From CAYNFT01 sp964396535 (lineage in GTDB: Bacteria; Chloroflexota; Dehalococcoidia; Dehalococcoidales; UBA2162): DNA of 6,157 nt. This document shows positions 5,544 through 6,157 of the stretch, piece after piece. The stretch covers positions 1 to 6,157 of the forward strand of contig CAYNFT010000106.1 in NCBI GenBank assembly GCA_964396535.1. The letters are read 5' to 3'. A program made the translations under genes and the position numbers. The first letter of the stretch is position 1; each line of letters opens with the position of its first letter. Under the pieces are notes generated by a model. It made no database searches and had not been told where the DNA came from. It saw nothing but the letters and a program-made list of their open reading frames with translations.

Positions 5544-6131
5544 TTAATTGTCTGGAACAATTTCTGGTAAATTGTCGATTTGGCCGAGGAATCCATCAAT
5601 CTCAGCAAAGTTATCTGAATACTTCAAAGCTAGGATTATACCTAAATAGCCCAAACTTCTAGCATCATGAATGTCGGTCTCTGTAATAAATTCTTCACCA
5701 ATTTGATTACGATGACCATAGTGGACCGACTTAACCCGCTTATCATATAGTGAGTCAAGCCTTTGGGCAGCATTACTGTTCAGAATTTTCCCTAGTCTTC
5801 TCTTGACATTTACCCTTGACAGGCGCTCGGTCTCCTTAAGCAGCACGGTCTCAAGAGCGCTTAGATACCAGACTAACCTTGCACTTAATGATGGGAGTCG
5901 CGTTGCCTCAGCATATTGTTGAACGCCCAAGAGGAATCTTTGTTGAACTGGATTTGGGTTGTCACTGTTGGACATTGCCTGAATTTCTTGGAACTCCTTT
6001 AGATTGACAAGTTTACCATACCTAGAGGAATCCAACGTATAAGGAAACGGAAATCCAGACTCGTTGGGTAACGAGCATTCTTTCCCACGAACAATTTGAA
6101 GGGATTGACCTGCCCCCAATAGTGATACCAC
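5544..6131 (-). CDS. HEPN/Apea-like domain protein, possibly 5'-truncated
   Basis: The frame gives 195 residues from a GTG at 6131. Residues 62-170 form a helical domain with RFLLGVQQYAEATRLPSLSA, LVWYLSALETVLLKE, LYDKRVKSVHYGH and DIHDARSLGYLGIILALKY. The segment R132-x4-H137 fits the R-x4-6-H motif of HEPN domains, and the 'ALE' helix plus 'Y--R--VHYG' layout suits the Apea-like branch. HEPN proteins are often RNases in toxin-antitoxin or phage-defence systems, but many Apea-like ones are uncharacterised, so no activity is claimed. The GTG has no ribosome site, and an in-frame TAA lies two codons upstream, beyond which the same frame stays open to the edge (LSAVTT). A longer gene broken by a stop is therefore plausible. 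It is separated from the sigma system by over 400 bases and looks unrelated. By eye it is richer in A and T than the lipoprotein genes. Confidence 0.7.
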   Translation of the reverse strand: MVSLLGAGQSLQIVRGKECSLPNESGFPFPYTLDSSRYGKLVNLKEFQEIQAMSNSDNPNPVQQRFLLGVQQYAEATRLPSLSARLVWYLSALETVLLKETERLSRVNVKRRLGKILNSNAAQRLDSLYDKRVKSVHYGHRNQIGEEFITETDIHDARSLGYLGIILALKYSDNFAEIDGFLGQIDNLPEIVPDN

Positions 6132-6157
6132 TTGTTAAGTCGTAACCGCACTTAGGA

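Noticed and set aside
1..6157. CRISPR arrays, tRNA, rRNA or riboswitch elements.
   Set aside because: No spaced direct repeats, cloverleaf or conserved RNA words were seen on either strand.

Overview
The window looks like a bacterial chromosome segment in which every gene I can support lies on the minus strand, so the text reads from the right end to the left. The style (an ECF sigma factor with a small membrane anti-sigma candidate, runs of unnamed lipoproteins, tandem META domains, a sequence like the propeptide of alpha-lytic-type proteases) is what I would expect from a Chloroflexota bacterium, perhaps Dehalococcoidia. That placement is inference from protein style and not from a marker gene.

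Right part (about 5240-6157): an HEPN/Apea-like protein carries an R-x4-H motif. It has no ribosome binding site at its only available start and an in-frame stop two codons upstream, so it may be a 5'-damaged gene. Left of it is a 5' scrap of an IS110-type transposase (ribosome binding site plus MLYTGLDLHKSF, then nothing recognisable). This stretch looks like accessory or decayed DNA.

Middle part (about 4180-5160): an ECF sigma factor gene and a downstream, 11-base-overlapping gene for a small single-pass membrane protein, most likely its anti-sigma factor. The latter has no zinc-binding motif.

Left part (1 to about 4085): five closely spaced genes. In order they encode a 90-residue membrane peptide resembling the start of a DppB-type permease, a membrane-anchored protein with two META-like domains, and three lipoproteins. 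The last lipoprotein carries a region resembling the propeptide of alpha-lytic-type serine proteases and runs off the left edge. Stops and starts touch or nearly touch at two of the four junctions.

The strongest link between the parts is a pair of near-identical promoter-like elements with the same spacing: TGTGATACTTTCT, 9 bases, CGTATATA. One sits just upstream of the sigma gene and the other just upstream of the five-gene set. The simplest reading is that the sigma factor transcribes its own gene and an envelope operon, making the whole block one sigma/anti-sigma-controlled surface-protein system. No RNA genes, CRISPR arrays or convincing intrinsic terminators were seen.
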